The notes: a model not told the origin generated them from the letters alone. Positions 14,788 through 22,406 are shown, counted from the first letter of the stretch. The stretch is DNA of 31,810 nucleotides from CAYTCZ01 sp964436315 (GCA_964436315.1 CAYTCZ010000037.1:1-31810), one strand, 5' to 3'. Translations and numbers: made by a program.

Positions 14788-15129
14788 TCACTCGTCGCGC
14801 GGATCTGTCTCCTCGGCGACTGTCCCGGCTTCGTCGATTTTATCGACGATGACAAACCGATCGTCGGTCTCGACGACGCGCTCGATGTCATGATCTCCGT
14901 GCCCCGGCTTGAGTACGAACCACGTCGGGTGCGATCGGACGCGCTCGTACTCTTCGGTCCGGAGCTCGACCGATTCTGCGCATTCGCTGTCACTGCACTC
15001 ACAGAGATAGAGCCTGGTGTCGAGTTCGCTGGCCGAGCGTTCGTATTCCGCTGAAATCTCCTCGTTGATCTGTCGGAAGAGGGCCTCGTTGTGCGCACGG
15101 GCTTCCTCTCTCACGATGCGAATTCGCAC
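14788..15129 (-). CDS. Conserved hypothetical protein with CxC motif
   Basis: This 113-residue protein has a helical start (RIVREEARAHNEALFRQINEEI) and then LYLCECSDSECAESVELRTEEYERVRSHPTWFVLKPGHGDHDIERVVE. The C-x-C-x5-C cluster followed by EYExVRxxPTxFxVxPGH is a pattern I know from many actinobacterial hypothetical proteins of about this size. A metal site or redox role is possible, but none is established to my knowledge. It lies 76 nt upstream of the 14385-14711 gene on the same strand. It is divergent from the sensor phosphatase gene at 15255, so the 125 nt between them must hold both promoters; no GTTT/GGGTA pair is there. Confidence 0.68.
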   Translation of the reverse strand: MRIRIVREEARAHNEALFRQINEEISAEYERSASELDTRLYLCECSDSECAESVELRTEEYERVRSHPTWFVLKPGHGDHDIERVVETDDRFVIVDKIDEAGTVAEETDPRDE

Positions 15130-15254
15130 GGTCGCACGGCAAGCGACACTCTACCGAGAGCTCGGCGCTCCCATCCGATGGCGCTAGCCCGACGGCTCGC
15201 GCTAGAGTCGACTTGGACACCCCTCGTCACCCGATCCCCATTCGAGAGAGGGCC

Positions 15255-17660
15255 GTGAGCGAGCATCCGGAAAGAGAATGGCGTGACGTTTTCGCTGTTT
15301 CACGGCAACGTCTCTCGCCCCGGGGAGCCCTCATCGCCGTCGCGACGGCCGGCGTCGTCACGGCATTGGCCCCGATCACGAGCCTGGAAGGTGAGCCGGG
15401 GCCCGCGGCTCTGTACATCGTCGCTGTTATCACGGCGACGGCCGCGGGAGGCTTCTGGGCCGGACTCCTCTCAGCTGCGCTCTCCTTTCTGGGGCTCCTC
15501 TACTTCTTCACAACCCCAATCCACTCGTTCGACGTCGACGCAAGCGGCATCACAGCACTTGTCGCATTCATCATTGCGACCTTACTCACCTCCCACGTCG
15601 TTGGCCGGCTCCAGACCCTCCGCGAGCGAGCGGATCGCAGCGAACGACGGCTTCTGACGATTCTCAGTTCATCGCCGCTCCCGGTCGTCGCCGTCGACAC
15701 AGACGGCCATGTGACCCTCTGGAACCCCGCAGCCGAGCGTACGTTTGGGTGGAAGGAAGAGGAGCTCTTGGGCGAACCGCTGCCGTGGGTGCCACCGGAA
15801 CTCCGGAGCGAATATCAGCACCGGTTGGCCCATGTGCTGGCCGGAGAATACGAGAGCGATCTCGAGACTCGTCGACTCCGCGCGGACGGCACGATGGCCG
15901 ATGTCTCCATCTCTTCGGCTCGCTTCGTCAACGAGGCAGGTGAGCCCGAGGGCGTTGTGGCTCTCGTCACCGACATCAGCGACCGCAAGCAAGCTGAGCG
16001 CGAGCAGGCGCGGCTCCACGAAGCAGAGCAGGAAGCACGTCGAGCAGCCGTGCAGGCGGCTCTCCGTATTACTCGACTTCAGAACATCACTGCCGCGCTT
16101 TCAGAAGCACTAACGCCCGAAGACATCGGCGAGGTCGTCGTCCGGGAGGCCTCGACCGCGACCGAGGCAGGCGCTTGCTCACTTCTCGTGAGTGGGGAAG
16201 ACGGTGCTCCTCCCGAGATCGTGTCCTCGGTGGGCCTCGGCGGCCTCGCCCCGTCGAGCGAAGATCCCTCTGGGATCGAGCCGGCCCAAAGAGTCATCGA
16301 GACGGGAGAACCACTCTGGCTCACGAGTCTCTCGGAGCTCGTCGATCGCTATCCGACCGTCGCCGATGGGTGGCAGGCCTCGTCGATCAAGTCGGGTGCG
16401 TATGTTCCGCTGTTCGCCGGCCCCGACAACCCGACCGGCATCTTGTCGCTCGGGTTTAACCAGACTCGTACTTTCGACGAGACGGAGCGGTCGTTCATCC
16501 AGGCCATCGCATATCAGTGCGCCCAGGCGCTCGAGCGATCGCGTCTCTACCAGAGAGAGCACGACATTGCCGTCTCGCTCCAACGCAGTTTCCTTCCCGC
16601 CGAGCTCCCTAACATCCCCGGGGTTCAGGTTACAGCTCACTACATCCCGGCTGTCGAACGAACGCTTGTCGGCGGAGACTGGTACGACTGCATCGAGCTT
16701 CCGGACGGATGCCTCGTTGTCGTCGTCGGCGATGTCGTCGGACATGGGATCGAGGCAGCGACGGTGATGGGTCAGGTTCGCAACTCGCTCCGCGTCCTCG
16801 CGCTGCAGGATGAACGGCCGGGGGTTGTGTTGTCCGAGCTCAACCAGCTCGTGCTGGGTCTGGGACAGGGGGCCATGGCGACGCTCGTCTACATGCTCCT
16901 TGATCCGAGAAACGGAGCTACGCGTTACGTTAGTGCCGGACATCCGCCGGCGATCGTTGTCGATCCCGACAACAGAGCTGCGTTCCTCGAGGGTGGCCGT
17001 TCGCCTCCGCTCGGCGTCGGGCCGTCGTTCGTGAGCCCGGAGGATGAGGTCCGCCTCAAACCTGGCTCAGCGCTCCTCCTCTACACCGACGGGCTAGTCG
17101 AGCGTCGCGACCGCAACATCGACGCCGGCCTGACGGAACTCCTAAGAACCATCGCCTCGGGCGCGCTCGAGTCTCCGGAACCGCTTCCGCAGCTGGTCGC
17201 GGATCTCGTCCCGACGGGAAGTCCGGAGGACGATGTGGCACTGCTGGTCTTGAGATACGAGGGAGTTGCGGCGGATCGCCTGTCGTTCACTGTCCCCGCT
17301 GAACCACAGGCGCTCGCGAAAGCGCGACACGCCGTCGAGGGCGCGCTCAAATCCTCGGGTGTCAATCGGCACGAACTCTACGAGATCTCGCTGTCGCTGG
17401 GCGAAGCTCTGACGAACGTCGTGGAACATGCGTATCCGTTAGGCGATGGTGAGATCGAGATCGGTGTTCATCGGGATGAGGACGTCGTGGAGATCCTCGT
17501 CAGGGACTCCGGGCAGTGGCGAAATCCTTCCGAGGCCCCTGATCGCGGCCTCGGGCTGATCCTTTGTCAGGCACTGATGGATTCTCTCGACATCGACGCT
17601 CGTCCCGAGGGGACGACGGTGCGCATGAGCCGACGCCTGTCGCCTGCGCCCAGAGCATGA
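15255..17660 (+). CDS. Sensor PP2C-type phosphatase: DUF4118-PAS-GAF-SpoIIE-GHKL ATPase
   Basis: This large regulator (801 residues) probably removes phosphate from STAS antagonists. Domain order, rough positions: DUF4118-type membrane module with three or four helices (20-115); PAS sensor (130-245; LSSSPLPVVAVDTDGHVTLWNPAAE); a coiled linker; GAF (270-425); SpoIIE/PP2C phosphatase (440-650; LVGGDWYDC, VGDVVGHGIEAA, LLLYTDGLVERR and SPEDDVALLVL carry the metal-binding Asp residues); and a C-terminal GHKL ATPase (665-795; SLGEALTNVVEHAY, VRDSGQW, GLGLILCQAL). Phosphatase and kinase-type domains in one chain could both load and unload a STAS partner. GTG 15255 has GAGAGAGG upstream; TTG 15213 would add 14 residues. 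The STAS gene follows with an ATGA overlap. Confidence 0.9.
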   Translation: MSEHPEREWRDVFAVSRQRLSPRGALIAVATAGVVTALAPITSLEGEPGPAALYIVAVITATAAGGFWAGLLSAALSFLGLLYFFTTPIHSFDVDASGITALVAFIIATLLTSHVVGRLQTLRERADRSERRLLTILSSSPLPVVAVDTDGHVTLWNPAAERTFGWKEEELLGEPLPWVPPELRSEYQHRLAHVLAGEYESDLETRRLRADGTMADVSISSARFVNEAGEPEGVVALVTDISDRKQAEREQARLHEAEQEARRAAVQAALRITRLQNITAALSEALTPEDIGEVVVREASTATEAGACSLLVSGEDGAPPEIVSSVGLGGLAPSSEDPSGIEPAQRVIETGEPLWLTSLSELVDRYPTVADGWQASSIKSGAYVPLFAGPDNPTGILSLGFNQTRTFDETERSFIQAIAYQCAQALERSRLYQREHDIAVSLQRSFLPAELPNIPGVQVTAHYIPAVERTLVGGDWYDCIELPDGCLVVVVGDVVGHGIEAATVMGQVRNSLRVLALQDERPGVVLSELNQLVLGLGQGAMATLVYMLLDPRNGATRYVSAGHPPAIVVDPDNRAAFLEGGRSPPLGVGPSFVSPEDEVRLKPGSALLLYTDGLVERRDRNIDAGLTELLRTIASGALESPEPLPQLVADLVPTGSPEDDVALLVLRYEGVAADRLSFTVPAEPQALAKARHAVEGALKSSGVNRHELYEISLSLGEALTNVVEHAYPLGDGEIEIGVHRDEDVVEILVRDSGQWRNPSEAPDRGLGLILCQALMDSLDIDARPEGTTVRMSRRLSPAPRA

Positions 17661-18025
17661 GCGAACTCGTCCGCGTTCGGATTCAGCGTTGCGATTCGCT
17701 GGCAATTGTCCAGCTAACCGGAGAAATCGACCTGTCGAACGCGTCCGCCGTTCGAGATGAGCTTCTTGCGGCCGTCGAGCGGCCCTCGAGCGGCCTCATT
17801 GTCGATGGGACGGGGCTACGGTACATCGACAGCGTCGGCATCCGATCGCTCTTCGAACTCGCGCTCCGTCTGAAAGAGCGAGATCAAGCTCTCCGGCTCG
17901 TTTTGCCAGAGGAATCACCGATTCGCCGGGTTATTGAGATAACCGCGCTCGATACCATCGCGCCAGTTCTCGCTTCTGTAGGGGAAGCCGAGGCTACGGC
18001 AGCACAGGAGGCGGAACAGCGGTAG
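17657..18025 (+). CDS. STAS-domain anti-sigma factor antagonist
   Basis: This 122-residue RsbV-like protein reads LAIVQLTGEIDLSNASAVRDEL, then LIVDGTGLRYIDSVGIRSLFELA with Ser59 (ID-S-V-G) as the expected phosphorylation site, and LRLVLPEESPIRRVIEITAL. A short Ala/Glu tail extends the C-terminus. Its ATG overlaps the stop of the sensor phosphatase (ATGA, 17657-17660), so the two are made together. This STAS protein is the natural substrate of that enzyme (inference from coupling). It would link envelope or cytoplasmic signals to the sigma factor through the RsbW at 6910-7344. Confidence 0.87.
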   Translation: MSELVRVRIQRCDSLAIVQLTGEIDLSNASAVRDELLAAVERPSSGLIVDGTGLRYIDSVGIRSLFELALRLKERDQALRLVLPEESPIRRVIEITALDTIAPVLASVGEAEATAAQEAEQR

Positions 18026-18121
18026 CAAGTCGCTGCCGTCCGCTGCCGTCTTGACGCGAGTCAGGTATCCGCTGTGCCGCCGTATATCGTGATTCCGCGA
18101 CCGCCGAGACGAGTTCGTTGG

Positions 18122-18221
18122 NNNNNNNNNNNNNNNNNNNNNNNNNNNNNNNNNNNNNNNNNNNNNNNNNNNNNNNNNNNNNNNNNNNNNNNNNNNNNNN
18201 NNNNNNNNNNNNNNNNNNNNN
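18122..18221. other. Assembly gap, 100 N
   Basis: Exactly 100 N, true length unknown. It lies inside or at the end of the ftsH remnant. The 96 nt before it (18026-18121) hold a tandem CGCTGCCGTC repeat at about 18031-18050 and no recognisable gene. Confidence 0.99.
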
Positions 18222-18526
18222 CATCTTCCGCGCGATCTCGGTGACCTTCTCGAGATCGTCCGCTGCACCAGTCGTGATCTCGTCGAAGACCAGCTCTTCA
18301 GCGGCGCGTCCGCCCCGCGTCATCGCGAGCTGATCGAGGCCGGATTGCCTTCGATCCGCTCGACGAGTTATGAGAGATCGACCTCTCGACTGGCACCGTT
18401 GTCTGTGCCGGTCCGGTCGGCGGAGTCTCCGGTGAACGAGAAGACGACGAAAACGGTTACAGCGGAGAAAGCAATGAGCAGAGCGGTCTTCCTCTGTTGA
18501 CCTCGGCCGGCCGAGTTGTTCTTCAT
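18222..18526 (-). pseudogene. ftsH: Broken ftsH-like gene (ATPase domain missing)
   Basis: Starting at ATG 18526, the minus strand encodes about 52 residues with one membrane helix (TALLIAFSAVTVFVVFSF) and an FtsH-like EVDLS, then a TAA stop, and in the same frame LVERIEGN. Within about 15 codons a different frame gives LDQLAMTRGGRAAEELVF and DEITTGAADDLEKVTEIARK, the unmistakable M41 peptidase helix of FtsH, which runs into the gap. The whole AAA+ ATPase and the HExxH zinc site are absent. So the gene has an internal deletion of roughly 400 codons plus a stop and a frameshift, or the assembly joined distant parts. ATG 18526 overlaps the stop of the sigma factor gene (ATGA), so the 52-residue reading frame could also be a real small membrane protein. 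Confidence 0.6.
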
Positions 18527-19572
18527 GCTGCTTCACGGAGGGCTCGGATCTCACGTTTCGTCGACAGGCGCTCGAGCGCTTCGATCTCGATCTGTCGAAC
18601 CTGCTCCTGGCTCATCTTGAGTCGCCTGCCCGTCTCCGCAAGCGAACGGGGTTGACGGTCACCGTTGATCCCGAACCGAAGAGCGACCACGTTTCGCTGC
18701 TTCTCGGGCAAGGCAGCGACCGCTCGACGGACGACCTCCTCCTCAAAGCTCAGATCAAGCTGCTCGCCTGGTACGACGTCTTGTCCCGGCAGCAACTCCC
18801 CAAAGGTTGTTGCACTCTCTTCTGAAACAGGTCGGTCGAGGCTTGTGACAGTCCGAGGAGCCCCGAGAATCTCGTGTACCTGCTCGATGGTCAGGCCAGT
18901 CGCATCCGCGAGCTCCTCCTCTCGCGGAGGCCGGCCGAGTTCATTCGCGAGCCGACTTTCGGCGCTCGCAATCTTTCGCTCTCGCTCAGCGACATGAACG
19001 GGAATTCGGATCTCACGCGACTTGTTGGCGATCCCACGCTGGATGGCCTGCCGGATCCACCAGGTCGCGTACGTCGAGAACTTGTAGCCCCGTCGCCAGT
19101 CGAATTTCTCGACTGCTCGAATGAGTCCGAATATGCCTTCCTGGACGAGATCCAGCAGGGTTAGTCCCGGGGCCTGGTACCGCTTGGCTATCGAGATCAC
19201 GAGCCGCAGATTCGAGTGGATCATCCGGTCTTTGGCCTCCCGGTCCCCGCGCTCTATGCGCTTGGCGAGAGCGACCTCCTCTTCGGCGGTCAGAAGCGAA
19301 TAGCGTCCAACCTCGTCGATGAAAAGCTGGAGCGAATCGGTCGTGCCGGTCGTCGAGTCGCCATGCGCGTACGTGGCTGATCTGGCTTCGCGTCCACGGT
19401 CCTCGCTGATTTCGATTCCCCTCGCCTCCAGGTCGCGACAAGGAGCCTCGACGTCGTCGTCGGTCAAGTCGTTCTGCTGAGCGAACCGATCCAGTTCGCT
19501 GCCCTCGATACAGGCCTCCTCTTCTACAAGGCTGATCAAGTCGTCCACTCTGGTCTCTGTCAGATCAGTCAC
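18523..19572 (-). CDS. RNA polymerase sigma factor, RpoD/HrdB-like (group 1 or 2)
   Basis: This sigma-70 factor of 349 residues lacks a long region 1.1. Region 1.2 starts at DSLQLFIDEVGRYSLLTAEEEVALAKRIERGD, region 2 has NLRLVISIAKRYQAPGLTLLDLVQEG and FSTYATWWIRQAIQRGIANK, region 3 begins REIRIPVHVAERERK, and region 4 has LPEKQRNVVALRFGINGD with the helix-turn-helix SLAETGRRLKMSQEQVRQIE. GTG 19572 is chosen since GGAAGG lies about 8 nt upstream and the product begins TDLTETRVDDLISLVEEE, typical of region 1.1 remnants; an upstream start (19650) would add 26 odd residues. With its short N-terminus and a sigma gene elsewhere presumably serving as the main one, it is probably an alternative group 2 factor. 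Confidence 0.87.
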   Translation of the reverse strand: MTDLTETRVDDLISLVEEEACIEGSELDRFAQQNDLTDDDVEAPCRDLEARGIEISEDRGREARSATYAHGDSTTGTTDSLQLFIDEVGRYSLLTAEEEVALAKRIERGDREAKDRMIHSNLRLVISIAKRYQAPGLTLLDLVQEGIFGLIRAVEKFDWRRGYKFSTYATWWIRQAIQRGIANKSREIRIPVHVAERERKIASAESRLANELGRPPREEELADATGLTIEQVHEILGAPRTVTSLDRPVSEESATTFGELLPGQDVVPGEQLDLSFEEEVVRRAVAALPEKQRNVVALRFGINGDRQPRSLAETGRRLKMSQEQVRQIEIEALERLSTKREIRALREAA

Positions 19573-19664
19573 GCATAGGTCCTTCCACCCGAAGCGACTC
19601 GCTAAACGCCGCAACTGACTACGCCAGAACTGCGCGGGCGCCGCTGACAATCAGTCGTCCTGTG

Positions 19665-20099
19665 TCAGTCGTCCTTTGGTGCCTCGGGATCAGGAACTAA
19701 GTGGTGCCTCACTGGAAGCTCGAACTCTTGTTCGAGCTTCTCGGAAAAAGCTCGCTGTTCCAGCCAGTGCGCGTCGGGTTCGGGGCGCGAAATGAGGACG
19801 ATTTCATCCGCGGAGAAGAGCGCGAGGGCATCCTCGATCGCTTGGAGCGGATCGGGATCGCCGACGGACGCCTCCGCGTCCCGACCATGCCGGACCGACG
19901 ACGCGACGTGCTCTGCTCGGTTAGCCGCCTCCGCGCGCGCCCCGCGCTCGTCCGTGGCGAGCCAATCCAGCAACGAGACATCGGCGGTGGCAACGACCTT
20001 GATTCGATCCCCGTCCGCCGTATATCGATCGATCACTGCTCGTGCGACGGATGGATCAACGTCCGCTGTGATTACGAGAAGAAGCTTCTGAGTGTTCAT
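19665..20099 (-). CDS. Usp-like hypothetical protein
   Basis: This 144-residue protein has the alternating strand-helix pattern of universal stress proteins: KLLLVITADVDPSVARAVIDRY, DRIKVVATADVSLLDWLAT, AIEDALALFSADEIVLISRP, and ends LEQEFELPVRHHLVPDPEA. The C-terminal nucleotide loop (G-x2-G-x9-G-S/T) is absent, so it does not bind ATP in the UspA manner. Similar proteins occur in actinobacteria next to stress genes. It lies 92 nt upstream of the sigma factor start on the same strand. A GTGT-N16-GGGTAG site ends only 9 nt before the ATG, which would give a nearly leaderless message. Confidence 0.68.
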   Translation of the reverse strand: MNTQKLLLVITADVDPSVARAVIDRYTADGDRIKVVATADVSLLDWLATDERGARAEAANRAEHVASSVRHGRDAEASVGDPDPLQAIEDALALFSADEIVLISRPEPDAHWLEQRAFSEKLEQEFELPVRHHLVPDPEAPKDD

Positions 20100-20108
20100 A
20101 AGACTGAA

Positions 20109-20134
20109 CTACCCAGAGCGAGGTGGGGCTACAC
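20109..20134 (-). promoter_or_regulatory. Possible SigB/SigF-type promoter, GTGT-N16-GGGTAG
   Basis: On the minus strand: GTGT 20134-20131, 16-nt spacer, GGGTAG 20114-20109. The -35 differs from GTTT by one base but fits the looser streptomycete form GNNT. The -10 ends 9 nt before ATG 20099. Confidence 0.4.
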
Positions 20135-20282
20135 ATGACGCGCGGGGCGTGTGGCTCGCTAGGCTCCTTGTGGTTGCTTCGCTCCACCGGCTCACGTTGG
20201 CCGGGGACCGGGGCGCACCAAGGCCTGGCCCTCTCGACTTCCTCACGACTCGGTTGGGACGAAGAACTTCGGGCAGACCCGC

Positions 20283-20675
20283 GACCTTGTAGCGCCGACC
20301 GTCTCGGAAAACTGCCTCTCCCGGGCTCTTCTCTGCGCCGGACCGGAGGTTTCCAACCATGACGGTCGATGCACCGGCGGCGATGGCCTTGGCGACGTCG
20401 GCAGGGCGACGAATCCCCCCATCGGCAATGAGCGGCGCTCCCAGCTCGTCGGCAGCGGCTCTGCAATCGAGGATGCAGGTCAGCTGGGGAACCCCGGTGC
20501 CGGCAATGAGCCTCGTCGTACATGCCGAGCCCGGTCCAATGCCAACCTTAACCGCGTCGGCACGGCCTCGAGGAGATCGCGCACGCCGGCGGGGGTCGCT
20601 CGAGACGGGAACAACGCTTCGCACACGATCATCTCGAACGTCGAAGACAATTTGCCGCGACAGGTCCACGTACAC
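20283..20675 (-). pseudogene. IMP dehydrogenase/GMP reductase-like fragment (frameshifted)
   Basis: One frame (20561-20283) encodes ADAVKVGIGPGSACTTRLIA, GVPQLTCILDCRAAADELGA, PLIADGGIRRPADVAKAIAA and GASTVMVGNLRSGAEKSPGE. This is the phosphate-binding and active-site core of the GuaB/GuaC barrel, including the catalytic Cys of GSACTTR. Just upstream a second frame gives ATPAGVRDLLEA, which belongs directly before ADAVKVG. Adding one G (GCCGTGCC to GCCGGTGCC near 20563) would join them. The N-terminal third and the C-terminus of the enzyme are missing. This is a decayed copy or an insertion of part of a guaB-type gene next to LigD, made worse by a base loss. Confidence 0.65.
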
Positions 20676-20892
20676 GTAGTGACCCGACCGTCTGAGGGGA
20701 GGGCCGGTGGCTTCGCCTGCAGGATTTTCACATAGTCATCGGGCTGCACGATGCCGTCACGCTTCAGCCCATGGAGCTTCTCGAAGGCCGGCGCTCGCAG
20801 CTTCGGGTACCGCAGCCAGACTCGAGAGTATTGCGACGACCAGTCTGACGGTGACGAAGACCCGGTGACGATCCCTGCTCGACCGAGCCATG
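20676..20892 (-). other. Unassigned stretch, possibly decayed coding sequence
   Basis: No intact gene is seen. One minus-strand frame is open with gene-like content (WLRYPKLRAPAFEKLHGLKR, then DGIVQPDDYVKILQAKPPAL), and another begins MARSSRDRHRVFVTVRLVVA right after the corrected end of ligD. They could be two parts of one frameshifted gene. I do not recognise either. Confidence 0.35.
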
Positions 20893-20975
20893 CTAACTCG
20901 AGTCGTCGTCCGCGAGGAGCTCGTCGAGCACCTCGCGGGCGCCCGCGAGTGATTGGCGACGATTGTCGATGTTCT

Positions 20976-21815
20976 TCAGGGATCGTCTTTCCGCCCCAGC
21001 CGGCGGAACAAATTGCGCATCGTGTACGCATCGGGATCGAGCCCTGTGAGTTCTTCCCAATCGACCGGCGTCGCAACCGGCGCGCGAGGTCGGGCTCTCA
21101 CGGCGTACGGGACGACCACTGTCTGCCCGTACGCATTCTGGAGATAGTCGAGGAAGAGCCGGCCTTCCCGCTTCTCTTTCCGCGGCTCGATCGTGAAGGA
21201 GTCCGGCTCGTGCGCAACGAGCCGGCCGGCAAAGTCGCGCACGAATCGACGCACTTCATCGAAGTCGGCCTCCGGCTCGATCGGGGCGACGACGTGGAAG
21301 CCCCGGGAGCCCGTCGTCATGAGGAACGGCTCGAGTCCGACCTCTTCGAGCAACGAGCGAGCGGCACGTGCGGCCTTGCGAACGAGTTCGAGCGCACCGT
21401 CGGGAGGATCGAGGTCGAGCACGACACGATCCGGGACGCGGAGCGCCTTGGCTTTGCTGAGCCACGCGTGACACGTGATGCACCCCTGGTCGGCGAGATA
21501 GACGAGGGTGGCGGCCTCCTCGGCAAGAATCTGCGAGATCGAACCGTCACCGGTCTCGATCTCGACGCGCTCGAGCCACTCGGGAAAGTACTCCGGGGCG
21601 TCCTTCTGAAAAAAGCCGGGCTCGCCGATTCCGTCGGGATAGCGCTCGAGCGCGAGTGGCCGCCCCTGTGTATGTGGCAGCATCGTCTCGACGACTCTCG
21701 CGTAATAGTCAACGAGCTCGCCCTTTGTGATTCCGTCCTCGGGGAAGAGCACCTTGCTTGCACGCGATACTTCGACTGTCCGTCCGCCGGCCTCGATGGT
21801 GTTGGCTTTGCTCAC
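20976..21815 (-). CDS. ligD: LigD polymerase-domain protein (NHEJ primase-polymerase), 3' end frameshifted
   Basis: This is a stand-alone archaeo-eukaryotic primase-type polymerase as in LigD, which fills gaps in non-homologous end joining. It reads VSRASKVLFPEDGITKGELVDYYARV, GRPLALERYPDGI, GFFQKDAPEYFPEW, VYLADQGCITCHAWLS, DRVVLDLDPPDG (metal Asp pair), TTGSRGFHVVAPI and RLFLDYLQNAYGQTVVVPYAVR. GTG 21815 is the start (GGAGG 10 nt upstream). The frame stops at TGA 20976, but after a single added G (CCCTGAAG to CCCTGGAAG) the protein would go on as WKNIDNRRQSLAGAREVLDEL and stop at 20893, matching the usual LigD ending DDPWKxI. So either a recent mutation or a sequencing error removed the last 28 residues. 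The start overlaps the stop of a ligase remnant (GTGA). Confidence 0.82.
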   Translation of the reverse strand: MSKANTIEAGGRTVEVSRASKVLFPEDGITKGELVDYYARVVETMLPHTQGRPLALERYPDGIGEPGFFQKDAPEYFPEWLERVEIETGDGSISQILAEEAATLVYLADQGCITCHAWLSKAKALRVPDRVVLDLDPPDGALELVRKAARAARSLLEEVGLEPFLMTTGSRGFHVVAPIEPEADFDEVRRFVRDFAGRLVAHEPDSFTIEPRKEKREGRLFLDYLQNAYGQTVVVPYAVRARPRAPVATPVDWEELTGLDPDAYTMRNLFRRLGRKDDP

Positions 21816-21901
21816 CGGCTCGGGACCTCCCACACGACGTCTTTGGGCTCCTTGCCGCGGCGCAGTCCGAGGGAGCAGGGATACCAAAGTCTCGCCACGG
21901 T
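21812..21901 (-). pseudogene. C-terminal remnant of an ATP-dependent DNA ligase
   Basis: A minus-strand frame reads VARLWYPCSLGLRRGKEPKD then VVWEVPSR and stops at 21812, overlapping the LigD polymerase start as GTGA. The 'YPxxLGLRxGKEPKDVVWE' ending is the standard C-terminus of the ligase domain in LigD/LigC enzymes. Upstream, another frame (WVEEHRGETL) looks like the preceding part, so a 1-2 nt slip is likely near 21880. The rest of the ligase is not present in 21960-22112. The locus once carried ligase then polymerase, as in bacterial NHEJ operons. Confidence 0.55.
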
Positions 21902-22004
21902 GCTCTTCTACCCATCTGTGCTGTTTGCCTAACACGAATCGGGACGAGGACCTCGAGACTCGCGTGTAGGCGCCGTCGCTGCGGGTTGGTGTATTTCCGA
22001 GGAG

Positions 22005-22030
22005 GTTTCACTCGATGCCAGCGCGGGAAT
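22005..22030 (+). promoter_or_regulatory. Possible SigB/SigF-type promoter, GTTT-N16-GGGAAT
   Basis: GTTT 22005-22008, 16-nt spacer, GGGAAT 22025-22030, 82 nt before ATG 22113. The -10 has A for T at the fourth base, the same change as at 27896-27921 and 31608-31633. Confidence 0.42.
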
Positions 22031-22112
22031 AGAAACCTCATATGCCGACGCTTCGGAAGCCATTCTTTGAAGCTCCCGGAGTCCAACCCCGAATGAAGGA
22101 GGTCCCAGTTTC

Positions 22113-22406
22113 ATGCTGACGCTCACGAAAACGGCTTCCGAGGCGGTGCGGGGCATCGTCGCGAACTCTCCCGAACTTCCCGATGACACCGCCGGTCTGC
22201 GTCTTGTCGGTGAGCAGGGTTCCGCCGGGGAGCTGCAGATCAAAGTGAATGCGGTGCGGGCGCCGGCTGAGGGCGATCAGGTAATCGAAGAGCAGGCCGC
22301 ACGCGTTTTCCTGGAGGGCAAGCTCGCGACGGAGCTCGACGACGCGATCCTCGACGCCGAAATGGTCGGAAGGGGTATCGGCTTCAAGATCGTGGCCGAC
22401 GCCTAG
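22113..22406 (+). CDS. HesB/IscA-like protein lacking the cluster cysteines
   Basis: This 97-residue protein has the HesB/IscA fold layout: MLTLTKTASEAVRGIVANSP, TAGLRLVGEQGSAGELQIKV, DQVIEEQAARVFLEGKLATELDDAILDAEM, GIGFKIVADA. A-type Fe-S carriers bind clusters with three Cys (one mid-protein, C-x-C at the end); this protein has no cysteine at all, so it cannot hold a cluster in that way. Such Cys-less versions are common in actinobacteria and their role is unknown. ATG 22113 has GGAGG about 10 nt upstream. It is expressed alone, possibly from the GTTT/GGGAAT site at 22005-22030. Confidence 0.78.
   Translation: MLTLTKTASEAVRGIVANSPELPDDTAGLRLVGEQGSAGELQIKVNAVRAPAEGDQVIEEQAARVFLEGKLATELDDAILDAEMVGRGIGFKIVADA

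Noticed and set aside
19575..19620. GTTT-N13-GGGTGG ahead of the primary-type sigma factor gene
   Set aside because: The spacer is 3 nt shorter than in the other sites and the -10 has a mismatch.
20932..20949. Perfect 18-bp palindrome CTCGCGGGCGCCCGCGAG as a terminator of ligD
   Set aside because: It has no loop in its centre and falls inside the coding sequence once the ligD frame break is repaired (part of SLAGAREV).
20751..21932. A 393-codon open frame on the plus strand
   Set aside because: It lies fully antisense to the LigD polymerase, whose motifs are clear; the plus-strand product shows no recognisable features.
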